A stretch of DNA of 64,000 nt, taken from Bisporella sp. PMI_857. Taxonomy: Eukaryota; Ascomycota; Leotiomycetes; Helotiales; Helotiaceae. Location: assembly GCA_021307315.1 (NCBI GenBank), contig JAJSPD010000006.1, positions 992,001-1,056,000 on the forward strand, given 5' to 3'. This document shows positions 34,635 to 48,060 of this stretch, piece by piece. Under the pieces are notes generated by a model. That model did no database searches. It saw only the letters and a list, made by a program, of their open reading frames with translations, and was not told the DNA's origin. Position 1 is the stretch's first letter. The number at the start of each line of letters is the position of its first letter. Both the position numbers and the translations under genes were made by a program.

Positions 34635-35968
34635 GTTGACAGTTTCTAGGATACTGCTACCTTCGGACTATCTCAAGAAGAGAAACTCGTGGGGGCAAGA
34701 ACAGAATATTACGACTCTGGCCTCCAAAAAACATGATACAGCCTTGCGATCATCTAGCTGTTTCCGCCAGTCTTCGTCACCTACTAATTCGCCTTGTTTT
34801 TTTGAGTTCGAGGCTACTACTACACCGTTGATGTGTGAGGTAGTCAAAACGAGTGTGGGGAGTGCATTTTATTGTTAAAAAAATGCAAAGAGAGCAGGTC
34901 GGGCACAATACGGGGCATCTCCCCATTTTGTAATAAAAAAGTGTAAGTTTGTGGCTTCATGAGCGCCTATCTGATGGGTAGGATTGCGCATATGAGGCGT
35001 TCGGATGGACCGCTAAGCCTCGCTTAGCATGATTAAATACGGATATCAGGGGTGTGCTTACTGTAACTTCTCCCATCTCAAATAGAGTTATACGACTGAG
35101 AAGTCAAACGGCTGAAAACAGCCATTTAACTGGTTAGAAATCCTTGGTGTTCCCTTGCGAAAACTCTTAGTGGACCTCTTTGCCTCTCTCGCACAAGCTA
35201 TGAAAAGGGTTCTACACTTGATGAGCAACCGCTGTCCTCCACTCTACTGTGTAATATATGAATGACTAAACCATAGTAAGAAAATGCTTGGCCTTACCAT
35301 AGTTTCCACCGTATAACCTTCATCAAGGGGGCACCACCAATACACGTAATTCTGATGCTTATTGTGGGGGAACAATTGTCGAACGATGGGGCTCTCGCCC
35401 GCTAGCATCCAGACGGTGTCGTGCTATTAATTAGTGTGGCGCAAACTGTCAATGGCCTCATTTCGGATAGGGGTTTCAAATGAAGGCAAGCAAGTCCTTA
35501 GAGCAACGTATGTTCATGCAAACGTCGAGGGGAGGGGGCTGCAGATGATTAATTCTCCGAATTATCGGCGACCCGCTTTTACATCGATAAAGTTCCAGGC
35601 CGGCCATAGCCTCGGGAATGATCTCTCTGGGTTATAAACATGGATCGTTTGTGAATGTAACCAACAACTTTCTAATACGTCAGGGACCACTAGCAACCAG
35701 TGTAGTACAATTCTGCCCAAACCTACGACCCATTGAGAGTTATTTCCATTTCTTTTGATAGAGATTGCGCTAAAATATATATAAAATAATACAGTAGGCA
35801 ATACGGGAGAACCTCATAAAAGAGGAGCGAACATGAGCACTCGATCATCTAGAGACTACTTTTAGGAAATAGCAAAACTTCCTGCTGCTTAATCATGCGA
35901 GCAAGTGACCTCATGACCGGCCTTTATCTTCTCAACGCAATTGGTATCAGACATACAAAATAATCAAA
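34635..35968. other. Intergenic spacer
   Basis: Promoter side of the DUF5672 gene and 3' side of the F-box gene. No coding region is supported; a 67-codon frame at 35434-35637 is not protein-like. Confidence 0.5.
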
Positions 35969-38336
35969 TCACATGCATCCAGAATATGTCAAGTTGATAA
36001 TCCCGGTCCACTTATCATCGGCACACTCCGCTCGGAATTGCTTCAACTCTGTCACAACATCGAATAGCTCTCTTTTCCCCATTGTCTCCTTCTTGGCGTT
36101 ATCTCCTTCGACCGATGCAAGCTTCGAGTCAAGCCGCAAAGCAGCGCCAAGTGTGGAAGATGGTGGAATATTTGGACGCTCAATTGGGGACGTGCCAAGT
36201 GACGAGCTATATCGAGTGGCCGATGTGCTACGAAGACGAAGGGTAGACATCAAGCGGCCACGATCCCTTTCACGAGACCGCTCATAGGTGGCATTGAAGG
36301 CGTGATTTTGCTCTCTTGGGTAGGCGATATCGTCCTGATCTACTGGATAACCAACAGCTGCTGGTAAATGGGACGTACTGTCTGGAGGTCCGGAAGCGTC
36401 TGTGAAGAACGAGAAGGTGTCATTGGCTAGCTGCGCTTGAAATACATCAGCATCTGCGTCGCCTGAGATCGATGTATGATCTGGTGGAGGCTTTGCTGAA
36501 TACAGAAGTTCCAGCCTTAAGAATTTGAGTCCGCTGAGCAGCTTCGGTGCTCGGCGATTACTTGTCTGTTCTGCAGCGGCAGCAAGAATAAGTCTCTCCT
36601 GAGCACGGCATGCTCGAAGAAAAGTTTTCAGTTCCTCGATCATTAGGCCATAGGATTTTGTAGGTATGTGAGTTAGAATCAGCCGTTTAATCTGGTGATT
36701 TGTCAATAAAACATCCGAGCGATGTTGGTGAACAGCTTTGAGATCACGACCCAAATTCTCTGCCTCCTCTAGCGCATCAAGGTCAAACCCGGATCGATTC
36801 GAGAAAACAAAAGTTGGGATTGAGGTCACCACATAATGGTGAACTCTTAACTCGGTTAGAAAAGTGCTGAACTTAGGTGCGAGTAGCTCATTGATGGACG
36901 GCAGCATCAGGATATCTCTGGGAGTATGGCTGCAGGGCATGATATGTTTCTCATGGATGGTTGCCCCGATATCAATGACTTGGAGATTGCCAGAGTACTT
37001 CATTATCTTTATAATGCCGGCGACGGAGAAGAGGTTACCAGACAGGTATAGCTGAGTCAATTTCGTGTCACTCATCAAGGGGTCTTCTTGATTAATGCAG
37101 ATACGGCCATTCTCAGTGAGAATCTGTCCATGCTCTAGACAGTACTGTTGAAAAGCTTCCTTCCCATCTGGTCTAACAAACTTTGGCACGATTTCCCGTA
37201 TCTGACTAGCTTCGAATTCTGTATAACCAGCAGGATCATATCTAGCAAATTCAGGAGGAGATTCAAAAATTTGAGCTTCATGCTGGCCGTCCGACGGTTG
37301 ATTCCGCCAACTTCTTGTCTGCAATAATGGACCAAAAGCGGGAAGACAGTCATCATTTAGAAGATTCTCTCGCACATCTAATGAATATAGACCCGGATGT
37401 TGCAAGAGTATTCCTGCTAGTACCTGGGATCTTAAACAGAGCTTCCTCATTTTTAAGACTTTCAGATTTGGCAAAGACAGTCGTGCAAGATTTCTAGTTG
37501 CCATTTCGGGTCGTTGGTATACGATACGTCTAGGTACGCGAGGTGAGGCCATTGGAAGAGTTTGTAACTTCACAGTATCTGACCTAGAGTAGCCTTTGAT
37601 TAGCCATCTCTGTCAAGTTTGATTAAAAAAAAAACTCACGAGACACAATGTCTAAGACTTAAGAGTAGCAGGTCTGTAGAAAGTATTCTACGTGTGGCTC
37701 CGGCTGTAGAGACATTATTGGAATAATCTGCAATATCTGATAACACAGTCGTCTCTTCGGATGTAGTGTGAGCTTGGCGCTTAATGGTGTGGGATGAAAT
37801 TGTTTCGAGTGACTCCATACTCTCAAAGGGATGCTCAAATCCTTCGAGGTTATCAAGCAGTTCAAATTGGAGGTTCGGAAATTTGGAGTACCAGCCTGCA
37901 ACCTCATATAAATAGATAGGACTATCCATGTCCGAGTTAGCGACTTTGAGATTAGTCTATTTATTGAGGTGACAAGATAGAAATTATGCACTTACTCGGC
38001 TTGCTCACCCTGCTGTATTGCCGGCCAGTCGAGAACACGGATGAGATTGCTCACCGACTTCGGGACACCGTGGATGCAAAACCCGCCTCGCAATGGAGCA
38101 ATTGTTACCAAAGGGTTCCTCCAAAGTAAAGCTCTACTATTTAGGCTCCACGACCGACAGACAAGTGTGCAGGTAAGGAGGGCCTTTGTGTCTAAATAAT
38201 GCCATACATGCTTAAGTCCTTCACCTCGCAGAAGGTCCAAATTCTCTTGGTTTCGTGGACGGCTCATTAAAAGCGGTCGAACAGCTGCAATCACGTCGTC
38301 ATACCTAGGGAGGCGGTGTGGCCCATCGGTGTCCAT
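35969..38336 (-). CDS. F-box-like / leucine-rich-repeat protein
   Basis: An intact three-exon gene: exon 1 38009-38336, exon 2 37640-37943, exon 3 35969-37583. The introns 37944-38008 (GTGAGC...AAAG) and 37584-37639 (GTGAGT...CTAG) are in phase. It starts MDTDGPHRLPRYDDVIAAVR. Residues about 45-75 (LKHVWHYLDTKALLTCTLVC) have the F-box pattern, which normally docks to Skp1 in an SCF ubiquitin ligase. Exon 3 has leucine-rich-repeat-like stretches (LSLPNLKVLKMRKLCLRSQV; LTQLYLSGNLFSVAGIIKIM; NLQVIDIGATI) that would bind substrate. An Arg/Ser-rich segment (RSRERDRGRLMS) and a final conserved-looking block (ELFDVVTELKQFRAECADDK) end the protein. About 748 residues. No frame break, which makes it a useful control against the broken genes. 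Confidence 0.8.
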
Positions 38337-41300
38337 AGTGCGATCTGACGAAGCAGATGTATGAGGTGAATGGCTTGAAATTATGAAGGTCGTACAGTAG
38401 TCGAGTCTTTAGTGCCGAACAGAAAGAGCAAGAAGTGGTATTAAAGCAGCTTGTGTCTTTGAAAAGAAAGGAGCTGAGAGTTTTCGTTATCGGTCTGTAA
38501 CATTCGACTCATAACAAGCCTAAAGCTAGCTCGAAAGCAGGCAACTGGCTTTCCCTTCTCTGGGGAAGATCCCAATAACGGTGGCCGCCAGAAGGATTCA
38601 CACTTACCGAACAGGTCGTGCCCTGCAGCGCAAGGCAACCGTTATTGGCATACGCAAAAGTCACTCACTGTCTGATCGTTCCTTCTCTTCGTCACGACCT
38701 GTGAAGCATCGAGCTGAGCGTTTATGGAGCATCAGAGCTATACCCTTAACTTGGAGAGATCTCGGATTGAAAAGAATAATACAGCCTATAGTTGGGTAAC
38801 CTAAAGCCTTCTTTCAACTTACCTGAATCGAGGTTTGAAGATTTTCAAACAGCTCAAGAACAAGCAGGACAATCTAGAACACGTTGTCTATGAGTCAAAG
38901 GCAGCAGAAGATTTGAATCGGTGTTAGAGACCCCAGCCGCCTCAAAGTCTCCCATTGAGAGAACGCCTACAAAATTTTAGTACTGAGGTACGAGGATTGC
39001 AGAATAAACATGAACGAAATTGCAAGAAATGGGTTCTCTTATTGCTTCTCTATCTGACTCGTCTCCCATGATCTACCATAGCCTTAAGGAACCAGCGACT
39101 AGAATATTGTGCTACTTACTTCACAGATGTGTCCTGATAGATCCCTTCATAATATACGCTCTCCTGATTAAGCTACTCAGTAAGTTGATCTGTGGGCATA
39201 ACTTCCACGAGGCCAGATTTGCCGGAAAGATTGGAGTTTTCTTGACAATCAGCCCAACAAATAATGCATAGTATTAGCCATGTTGAACTCCACAGATTTT
39301 GGGGAAAGACTCAGAGGACAGGCCTACGCATGTGATGGTGAGTAAGATGAGCAACATCGAGGATGCCATCAACGTGGATATGGAAGCATGGGTGGGGTTG
39401 TGGCTGTAACCTTAAATTAACCTTATTAATAACTGTGGCTTAACTGTCATCATGTCACACGGTCTTACTTACTAGAACCAGGCAACCAATCACAGATTGG
39501 TGAAAGTTAAGGTCTAGGCCTTTGGGTTGTATCAAAACGACATTTAATAATGGTAGAGCCGTAAATTGGTCCATAGTTAATGGATAAAGCAGTTTGTTGA
39601 CTGACCACAGGGCAACAGACACTCATAGCTGATAGGAGTGATACAATCCAACAAGATTAAGCATGCACCAAAGAGCATCAACCAACGGCGCCAGCGATTC
39701 CATTCAGGATGCTACCACGAGGCCCACAAATGAACATATATGGTGGTCATGATGCGGCCAACTTTAATACCGCTATCAAGAAAGAAGAATCGGTTTCCGA
39801 GAGGGAAAAACTGGGCAGATCCCTCGTTCATCTATGATGCTCCTCCCTCCAAGTTGTGATACGAGCTCTTTCCAGGTTCCAAAGTATGGTTGGCTCTGAA
39901 AGAAGACTTCCGCTCTTGCATTAGTCCGGACACAATGACATCAAGCTCTACCGCATCCAATCATCTCAACCCTCGTCCTGCGTTCCCACTCATTTGACCT
40001 CCAGCCGATGTTTCTCTTCTCGATGTTGCAAATATCTGCAACAAGAAATAATTTCTTCAAAATCTGCACAGGCGTCTTTTCCTAGAGCCCATATTCTATG
40101 TGGTCCGGGCCGACTCGCTCGCAATCTTTTTCGTCACATTTTATTTCGAACGCAAATCATTGCCAGATGGGAAAGCCATATCTACAGCATTCTGCAGAGA
40201 CCATGCACCTGCAAGTAAGTGCATCTTGTGAAGTCATCTGTCGGCTAAGTGTTTTTGTTTCTCAGAGCAGAACTAGGGATAATTAAAGCCGCAAGCACAG
40301 GGTTCCATCTAAAGCAAGAAAATATCTGCCTGAGTGTAGAAGATAGAATCAGGCATTGATAGTTAACAAATCGTAAGAATATATGCCGGCGGAAGAACGT
40401 GCAAAAGTTTTTGTGAGCAGCACGAGAATAGACAATCTTCGGAACCGCAGAGAAGCCGTGGAAGAGATCGCGACGCAAGAATTTCTTTTCGGTACAGATT
40501 TACTATGTAAAGATCAAACCCTGATGCTGTTGCAGAATCCAGCTTCCATGTGTGAAGTTCTCAAAATTTGAGACGACGCAATGCAGGAACACGTACCTTT
40601 GAAATATCACAAACTTGTGTTGAGATCGACTCCGACAAGTATGGTACCGACCTATAGCATTACTTCGAGGCTCTTGAAGAGGCGCAGGAATATACGTCGA
40701 TAATCGGGGACCTTTCGGACACAATATTCTATTGCGCCAGTTTGTTGTTATGCATCTTGATATAAACCTGCAACTACCGTATCTTTGCAACGCATCGCTC
40801 TAATGGCGAAATTGACAGTCGGAGGAAGTCTCAAATTTCGAGAACCGAGCTTCATATATGATTAGCAGAGATCGCCATCCGCTCTACTTAGTATAGAATA
40901 CTTAGCTTTCTCTATGGCAAGCTTGGGCGGATCGTCATCACCATAGGTTGGCATTGACTCCGATGGTCCGATCGAATCTCTTGACTAGGACTCAAACGTG
41001 TTCCATCTTCATCATCTTCATTGTACCTGTGTATTCGTTGGTATCCATTGCCTGAGCGGCCGTGATAGCTGCTTCGCGGATATGTTTCTGGGATTTGGCG
41101 AGTCTAAAATGCTCCTTGATTGTCTAAGCGAAGCATCAACATTATTCCTATGGTTGAAACTGCCTACTCCACCTAAAGTTAACCACTTATGCCCTCTCTG
41201 CTCTAACAAGGGATCAATGCATCTGTCTTAAGTAGTTCTGGCATGTGCATATGATTGCGGATACAACGACGGCCGAATGATGACTTGAAATGCTCGAAAT

Positions 41301-42775
41301 TATGGCCTGCGGGCCGATGGTGTGAATTGTTCAATAATAGCAAGTCGCAGAGAACATCATTGTAGAAATGGACGGCTTAAAGGCTAACGACACTAAAATT
41401 TGTGAGCGGACAGCTGTTTATACAACACATGTCTGCTCTTTGGTTTCTGTTCTGGGCAAACAGGTTCAGATACTCCACTGGTTAATACTATCTTGCACAA
41501 TTAAGATAGGGACATCCCTGATAAGCAATGCACTTACAGGACCTGACGGCAGACGAGATTTCGTATCGAAATAGGCAACCAGCTTACTTTCCTCCCATTG
41601 CCTCAGCAACCGCCTCAGACCAGAACACCGTGTTCCAAACCGAAATTGGCGTTTGGTAAATCCTGCCAACGAAAGGGGAGAGCGGCGAGATCTCATTTAT
41701 GAATTTTCGGCAGTGCGTTGTCTCTCGTTGTGCAGCCACCCTTAGTGGATTGCACGCAAGGGCTGGGCTGTAAGCAGATTACCTCCTGCATCCTGCATGC
41801 AGATGAAAGTTTTGTAAGACCTGCATTTTTTGTGCAAGCTCACACAGGTTGACATGCCCTTCTTGCATAGCACGCAGCTGCATAATCGCTGCAGGTACAG
41901 TACTTGGGAGGTTGAAGCTCCTGGACCTCCAAGCTTGCAGGGCATCAGGGAGTAATGGAATCGCAGATTTCAAGTATGTGAAGCGGATTTATGCGATTAC
42001 CAACCTCGAAAGTCAGTTAGCTGGGTTTCGAGCCTGAAGGCTTTGTACTTCTTGACAAGCTATGTCTGAAAGAAGGAAATATCCGAATGCTTTGACAAAT
42101 CATGCTGAAGCATTTGGCCCCAACATGCAGTGGGTCACAGTTGCTTATGGCACAGGAGGCAAGTGTCTGTTTGGTTTGATCAGAGAATTGTGACTCTGAT
42201 TCGACTCCTATGGAGCAACAACTACCTAGCTCTTCAGCAAAATATGGTATGCTGGAATTACAGATGCGCACCACCAATCAAACATACCCTACAAGCCTTG
42301 AACCCTTCAACCCCAAGATCCACCCAAATTTTTATATATCGCCATTCTCTAGAACTCACTAAAATGCTACTATAGCCGTTCTTAAACATGGCTTTCATGA
42401 ATGATGACTCGCAGAACAACAACCAGTGCGCCACGACCTCACATGCTAACTCAATACCCAAATTTGGATATCGCCAGGCAAAGATACACTTAACACCACA
42501 TCTGTAATCCTTCTTCCATCGTACATGTTGATACAGGAGTTGAACAGTGGCATCTCCAAATTGGTAAGTCCGACTGGGCTTTAGCGCAAACCACTGGAAA
42601 TGTACTAGAATCGCCGTTGATATATCCGTCTACCACAACAGCCCATCCCGATGCTCTTACTCGCCTCGGGAAAAATAGGCATAAGAAAGAGGTGAAGAAA
42701 CAAATATGTCCAGCTGCACCGATGGGAAGATATCCCATGAACACTCTATTTGTGCTTCACTCTGGCTAAAATTTC
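38337..42775. other. 4.4-kb stretch without a recognisable gene
   Basis: All open frames are under 96 codons and none carries a domain, signal peptide or convincing splice pattern. Base composition is mixed. I saw no transposon ends or long repeats by eye. It could hold decayed sequence or non-coding RNA, but nothing supports a call. Confidence 0.5.
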
Positions 42776-43954
42776 TCACATTCGGGTTCTTACTGTCTTT
42801 ATCGATGATGGACTCTCGGACTCAGACTTGGTGGAAGAACCAGACTTGTTGGTGGTTTTTCGATTCATGCTGTCGTAGTATGCCTGGGCGTCGGGGTGGT
42901 ACTTGGTGCGAGACGATTTCTTCTCTTGCTTTGTGTGAAGCTTGACGTGCGACTTCTTATTGTCCGACCTGCCAAAGATCTTCTCGCAAAATGGGCATGG
43001 ATAGTAATCAGTTCCCGAGTGTGTCCTTTCATGGCGCTTAAGGTGTTCTTGCCTCTGGAATCTCTTGTTGCATCCATCCCAAGGACACTCCTTCTTCGCT
43101 TTTCTCTGAAGTTTGATCTGATTGCCAAGAAGTGATTCTGGTTCTCTCTTGACGTGCACCCGGTGTCGACGACCTCCATTCTGGAGCTGGATGGCATGTA
43201 ACTGCCGGGTATAATCCTGTAGTGTATGCATGCCTGCAGGCTGCAGAGGCACGGATACCGAATGGCGAAGAGATGATGACCTCGAAGGGGTCGTCGAACC
43301 AGATCCTGCACTGCTACAGTCTCCAATAGGATTAGCATAGGATGGTGTGCAATATTTTCTGTCTTCAGGCGAGTCACTGAAGGAAAAATCGGTGGCACAT
43401 TCTGATACCGGACTGTTATCGAAGTCCACATTTCGCAGCGGCGAGTTCAACTCATAAGTGTTAAGGAAAGTGGTTTGGGTAGGATTGACAAAACTCGGTG
43501 ATATTCCCAGGCCAGACGCTTGAGAAATAGACTCCATATTTGTGTTCATTGTGAGGCCATGATGATTTCCAAAAGAATCAAACATTGGCCCAGAAAATCC
43601 TGGAAATTGCGAGTACCCTAACATGGTTTGATTTTCCATGATCTTGCTCGTGTCGAGTGGGAGAAGCATTCCGTTTTCTGTAAACCCGTTCATGGTCTCT
43701 GGTGCCATTGGCATTGCGTTGTACATGCCGGCACTGTTGTATGCCTCTTCGACCTTTACAGCATCAAATTCGGAGTCGAATGACTCTCTTCTGGAGGAGC
43801 CTGCAAATGACGTGTCCCAAGAAGCCGATGAGAAAGACGAATTAATCGACTCTGCTGTAGAGCTTTGGCTAGAGGCATAGCTTCCGTGGCGGTCGGCAAA
43901 TTTTGAGATGGGCTTGAGATTCCTGATCTTGTGGGGTTCGGAAAGTCGTTGTTT
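42776..43954 (-). CDS. C2H2 zinc-finger transcription factor, BrlA-like; first exon not found
   Basis: Two adjacent C2H2 fingers near the C-terminus: CPWDGCNKRFQRQEHLKRHE (with RTH) and CPFCEKIFGRSDNKKSHVKL (with H). They are followed by the basic tail SSRTKYHPDAQAYYDSMNRK. This finger pair and tail resemble the BrlA-like conidiation regulators annotated across leotiomycetes and eurotiomycetes, so a role in asexual development is inferred. The N-terminal part is Ser/Asn/Met-rich (activation-domain-like) with a WDTSFAGSSRRESFDSEFDA block. The frame is open upstream of the first Met (43726) to a TTTCCTAG acceptor at 43955, so an upstream exon carries the real start; I could not place it. No frame break in about 390 codons. 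Confidence 0.78.
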   Translation of the reverse strand, partial: KQRLSEPHKIRNLKPISKFADRHGSYASSQSSTAESINSSFSSASWDTSFAGSSRRESFDSEFDAVKVEEAYNSAGMYNAMPMAPETMNGFTENGMLLPLDTSKIMENQTMLGYSQFPGFSGPMFDSFGNHHGLTMNTNMESISQASGLGISPSFVNPTQTTFLNTYELNSPLRNVDFDNSPVSECATDFSFSDSPEDRKYCTPSYANPIGDCSSAGSGSTTPSRSSSLRHSVSVPLQPAGMHTLQDYTRQLHAIQLQNGGRRHRVHVKREPESLLGNQIKLQRKAKKECPWDGCNKRFQRQEHLKRHERTHSGTDYYPCPFCEKIFGRSDNKKSHVKLHTKQEKKSSRTKYHPDAQAYYDSMNRKTTNKSGSSTKSESESPSSIKTVRTRM

Positions 43955-46900
43955 CTAGGAAATGGAATGGCCTAGGGTGCTATCGATATTTGAGATATGT
44001 ATACTTTGTCTATGGAAAGAACTGTAGTTACGAAGAATGAGCGGACGAACTCTGTCAAAGTTGAAGGATCATAAAAGGACGCCTTCTACCATTTAACACT
44101 TGAATAATGGTTCTGACCACCACCTTGGAAACTGGTCTTGATCCAGGAGAAACGGTTTCTTCGTCTTACCAAGTGTGTAACTATCGATAACGGGAAGAGT
44201 CCCAAACAAGCAACGCCAAAGAAGGAATGCAGAACGATCGTAATGAGTTGGTCTCTATCGCCCTCAGGTTAGTTATCTTAAGATTGTACCTCCTCGAAGC
44301 CATACCTGTGGTAACAAAGGGCAACTTCAGACTTGTTGGTACCTTGAGAGCAAGGACTTGTTAGGTTGGGTGTAACTATTGGTTGGTGTGTCGTGGACCT
44401 TGCAGAAGATCATTGGACTTCCCCCTGAGCAGGAAGTTGGGTCCTCTTAACAGAACATAATAGCCCAGTATGGATAACCCACCAATATGCATAGCAATAG
44501 ATGGCAAGACTCTGGATCAACACTATGAATTGTGGGGTCGCTAAGAGTAAACATGAGAGGTGTCTTTGGGATGTGGCAAGACAAATTAAAGTTAGCCATT
44601 GGCGTCGAAGGTCTCAGACTTTTCGTCTCTTGCGTGCATGAACGCTTCAAAAACTGGATCATGATAGTCTATTGGATCTCAGAGCGGGTACAAAAGGACC
44701 GATCGAAAGAACAGTACTAGCCTGTATCTCAAACGACTGCAAGAAAAAGGGAGGCTTTTGCGGAGGCTGAAGAGAAGCTAGAAACCAGGAACAGCGCTTC
44801 GCAGATCTTGAGATCTTGCATAAAGTCCCGATTATCTCACATTCCAATCAAAATGCATCATTGACAGCACAATAGGCCTCGAAGAAATGAAGCTCGCCTT
44901 CATCTTGGAATGCTCTCTCGGGCCGGTTTCTCGAAGGCCCCCACGTCTGGTTCATACAAATTGAAATCAATATGAGATCATATTCCAAGGTAACACTAGA
45001 CTACATGATCATCTCAGGGAGTTCTCAACCCCAAAACACGGGGTCTAAGGTTATGCGTCCGTCTCGACAAAGCTGCAGATCTTTAAACGCTTTGAGCCGC
45101 GTTTAGAGGCCCAATCACTGAGTCTACAAGAAAGTCGGAGAATGCTCCGAGGACCAATTGAGATTTGAGCTGCTTCGAGGCCTGAACAGGCACTTGCAGA
45201 TAATAGAATAAGCCTCATGAACATGACAGAAATGACTATAATCGCTTGGCGGCTCTCTAATCACGGTTATAAAGAAGCACAACTGTCACAACGAAAGCAA
45301 TGACAATCAGCTTGCAGTCTCTGAACCAACAGTTAGCTTAAGACTCTAGCCCCTTCTCGGTGGCGTCGTCAATGTAAGTCGAGCCGAGCCTCAACTTAGA
45401 TGATAGGGTGTGACAGCACGGACGACTGGGCTGAAAAACCAATAGGCTTGCAGACCAGCCACCACCGACACCTTTAACTTCAAATAGTTCGGTGGAACTG
45501 AATGATGGCGTATTATGCCTCCCGTTCAAACGTTTTATGCCGTTATCCATCGCGCAATATCTAGGCTAAATCGTGAGAGGCGGGGATTGTGACATTTGAC
45601 AGCTATCAACTTTATTGTTTTGTTAACGACCAACTTCAACGACTACATATCAAGTTGCAAAAAACTATCGAAACAACTAGCACAATCACAGTGACGGGTC
45701 CCGGAGTTATCTTTAAGCGGAACGTACGGGATCTGAGCAGTGCGTACATCAGCCGTAGCCTGCATTCTGGCGTATACCTTGGTCTGAGAAGCATATGCAA
45801 GAATGCCGTGCACCATTCCTCTGCACCACCTCACGAAATTTGCCGATTCGCATCTGAACAAGAAAGTTTTCTGGAAAGATATTTCAGCAGAATGATGAGT
45901 TCGGTCAAAGCGTGGCTAATACTAGCAATATGATCATTTCTGCGAGATCTACATGGACCCCGCACATTGGCTGCAGCTCCAAACATTAGCTTTTCAGCAG
46001 GTTTCAGTTAAGAAATTCAAATACCCATATGAAATTCGATAGTCAACTTGACCAGTCGAAGTCATTAAAGGTGAAGTGTCCCCCGACCTCTGGAATCTCT
46101 CCGTCAACCAACTCCCAACTGTCATTGATCATAATTGGCCACATTTTCACGTCTCGAATCAACTTCCACATCGGCATTGCGGACAAAAGTGTTCCATCTT
46201 GCATCGTTATTTTTTTTAATTTGTTTTTATACGCTGGTTGGCCTATTTACAAAGGACTGTTGAGACTCTACTGTTTCCTGGTTTTGTTTCTATTGTGCAT
46301 AGTGCATATACAGTAGCGCGGTGCGTCTGACCCGGTCAGTGGGACTGGATACCACGGGAGCCCAAAAGCCCCCCCCTTCAATTCATTATACTTAGAACGC
46401 CCAACATATCGGTTGCGGTCTTTCTGCAAGTTGGCAGGGTTTAATGGGGGTCACAAATCTTCTCTACTTTCTCTGATCCTCGATCAGCGAGCTGCTTCAC
46501 GTCCATCTTCTCGTTCTATTAACCTGATTCATGAGACCCCCGCGACCTATACTTTCCAACGCCTGTATGTGCCTTCGAGCGGAGGAGTTGCATTGCATTC
46601 CGGGAGGAAAGTCGTGCATCCGGGGTATGTCTGGACTTTGCCATCTAAAGCAAAGTAATTGATGATAGGATCGGACCAGTTTGCATTCTTTGCGTAGCAC
46701 AAGGTTGAAAGCCTCATCGTTATACGTCGAAACATGGACAACCGGGACGGCGACTGCTGAATCTGACATATCGCTGCCGCATTAAGTCGTATTATTGACC
46801 AGATCATAGTGGAGACTGTTCTTCACTATACCAGAGCATTCACTCCGTTGACATTGTGGTTGCCTTCTCCAGTAAAAGTAGGGTTACAAACACAGGACAA

Positions 46901-47104
46901 GGTTTAGAGAAATGATTCATCCATTCAGGCTGGCTCAGTAACCCACTGTCCCTTCAGTCCGGGAATATATAATGAGTTGGAAGGAGCGTCAAGAAAACTT
47001 CCCTGATAGAGCCATCTTCCTGTGCTCAGAACTTTGTACCACCTGCACCCCATTTCTGCTGCAACATCCGAAACACAATAATTATTCTTTCTAGAGCGTT
47101 CAGC
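43955..47104. other. 3.1-kb stretch, upstream exon and promoter region
   Basis: It should contain the missing first exon(s) and promoter of the BrlA-like gene. Large upstream regions are usual for developmental regulators. Otherwise no coding sequence recognised. Confidence 0.4.
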
Positions 47105-47423
47105 ATGTGTTACGAGTATTTTTATTACTGCTGGAAGTGCCAAGAAGCACCAGATCCAAACAATCCTCTTTTATACAGAGATTGTCCCAATCCCGCTACA
47201 TGTGGTCACAACAAAAAAACCCGACCCTACAACAGGGGGAAGACAGCATTTTGAAGAGCCTCTTCCTGAGATTTGTGAGAATTGCACTCCAGTACAAGAG
47301 CCTTGGCCGGCTCATATTGCACCAATCCCGGATCACCCTATAGATGACAGGTAAGGTGAACATCCCCTCTTGTTACGTTTGACAAGGCTAAATTATCCCA
47401 GAAGAAGTCGCAGGCGAAGGTAA
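47105..47423 (+). CDS. Small Cys-rich protein, unknown function, one frame break
   Basis: It starts MCYEYFYYCWKCQEAPDPNN and has cysteine pairs C-W-K-C, RDCPNPATCGHN and later EICENCTPV, a layout like a small zinc-binding protein. A G5 run at 47235-47239 causes a frame change. Beyond it the sequence HFEEPLPEICENC continues to PIPDHPIDD. An intron 47351-47401 (GTAAGG...CCAG) leads to a tiny last exon adding RSRRRR and a stop at 47423. About 90 residues. Short fungal proteins beginning MCxE/Y with C-G-H motifs are common and uncharacterised. Cytosolic or nuclear; no signal peptide. Confidence 0.55.
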
Positions 47424-47523
47424 TACTCGATTTATTGGCGCCTACCAGCCCTACAATCATCTTTTCTTTCAAATTTCGAAAATTAATTCATCAATCACCT
47501 CATTCAGCCTCACGGCATCCAAC
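47424..47523. other. Short spacer
   Basis: No feature recognised. Confidence 0.4.
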
Positions 47524-48060
47524 ATGATCTTGTACACCATCGCGCACGCGATCATTTTTTTCGTTCCGAGGTTACCTTTACATTTCTGCCGATCGCTTCC
47601 CGCTGCCGTGCAACGCAATTGTACATGGTACAATGCCGTTTGTGCCTGCTTGTTAGTGACACCGCATTCACACAACACGAACACAGGAACGGCTCGTCTA
47701 CCATACATGGAGGAGCCTGCAACTAGGGGCTTTGGAAGAACCTCATATTACTATTTTGAGAACGTTACTCTTTCCTTATATGTTAGATATGGTATTTACA
47801 GATTCCTCTATGATGAGCGGATTTTGGTGAGAATAATGGAGTCGGCTGGAGTAAGTCGGTTGGAATGGTCAAGAAGGTTTGGTACTGAGCCTGTCCTTGA
47901 AAACGTGAATATGGGACGGTCCCTTGTTTCAGTGGTTAGGCTGTCTATTGTTGGTATGGTTATGGAAGTGTGTATACGAAAATCAAAGTCAGTTACATAT
48001 TACAATACGGCAACATATCCTAACTCCCATGATATAAATTTCATAATAATACCCAGTTGA
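47524..48060 (+). CDS. Unrecognised 178-codon ORF
   Basis: ATG start, stop-free for 537 bp, hydrophobic N-terminus (MILYTIAHAIIFFVPRLPLH) that could be a signal anchor, then a stretch rich in Arg/Tyr/Val. No domain recognised and no intron needed. Longer than typical chance frames here, but codon use is unremarkable, so it may be spurious. Confidence 0.25.
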   Translation: MILYTIAHAIIFFVPRLPLHFCRSLPAAVQRNCTWYNAVCACLLVTPHSHNTNTGTARLPYMEEPATRGFGRTSYYYFENVTLSLYVRYGIYRFLYDERILVRIMESAGVSRLEWSRRFGTEPVLENVNMGRSLVSVVRLSIVGMVMEVCIRKSKSVTYYNTATYPNSHDINFIIIPS

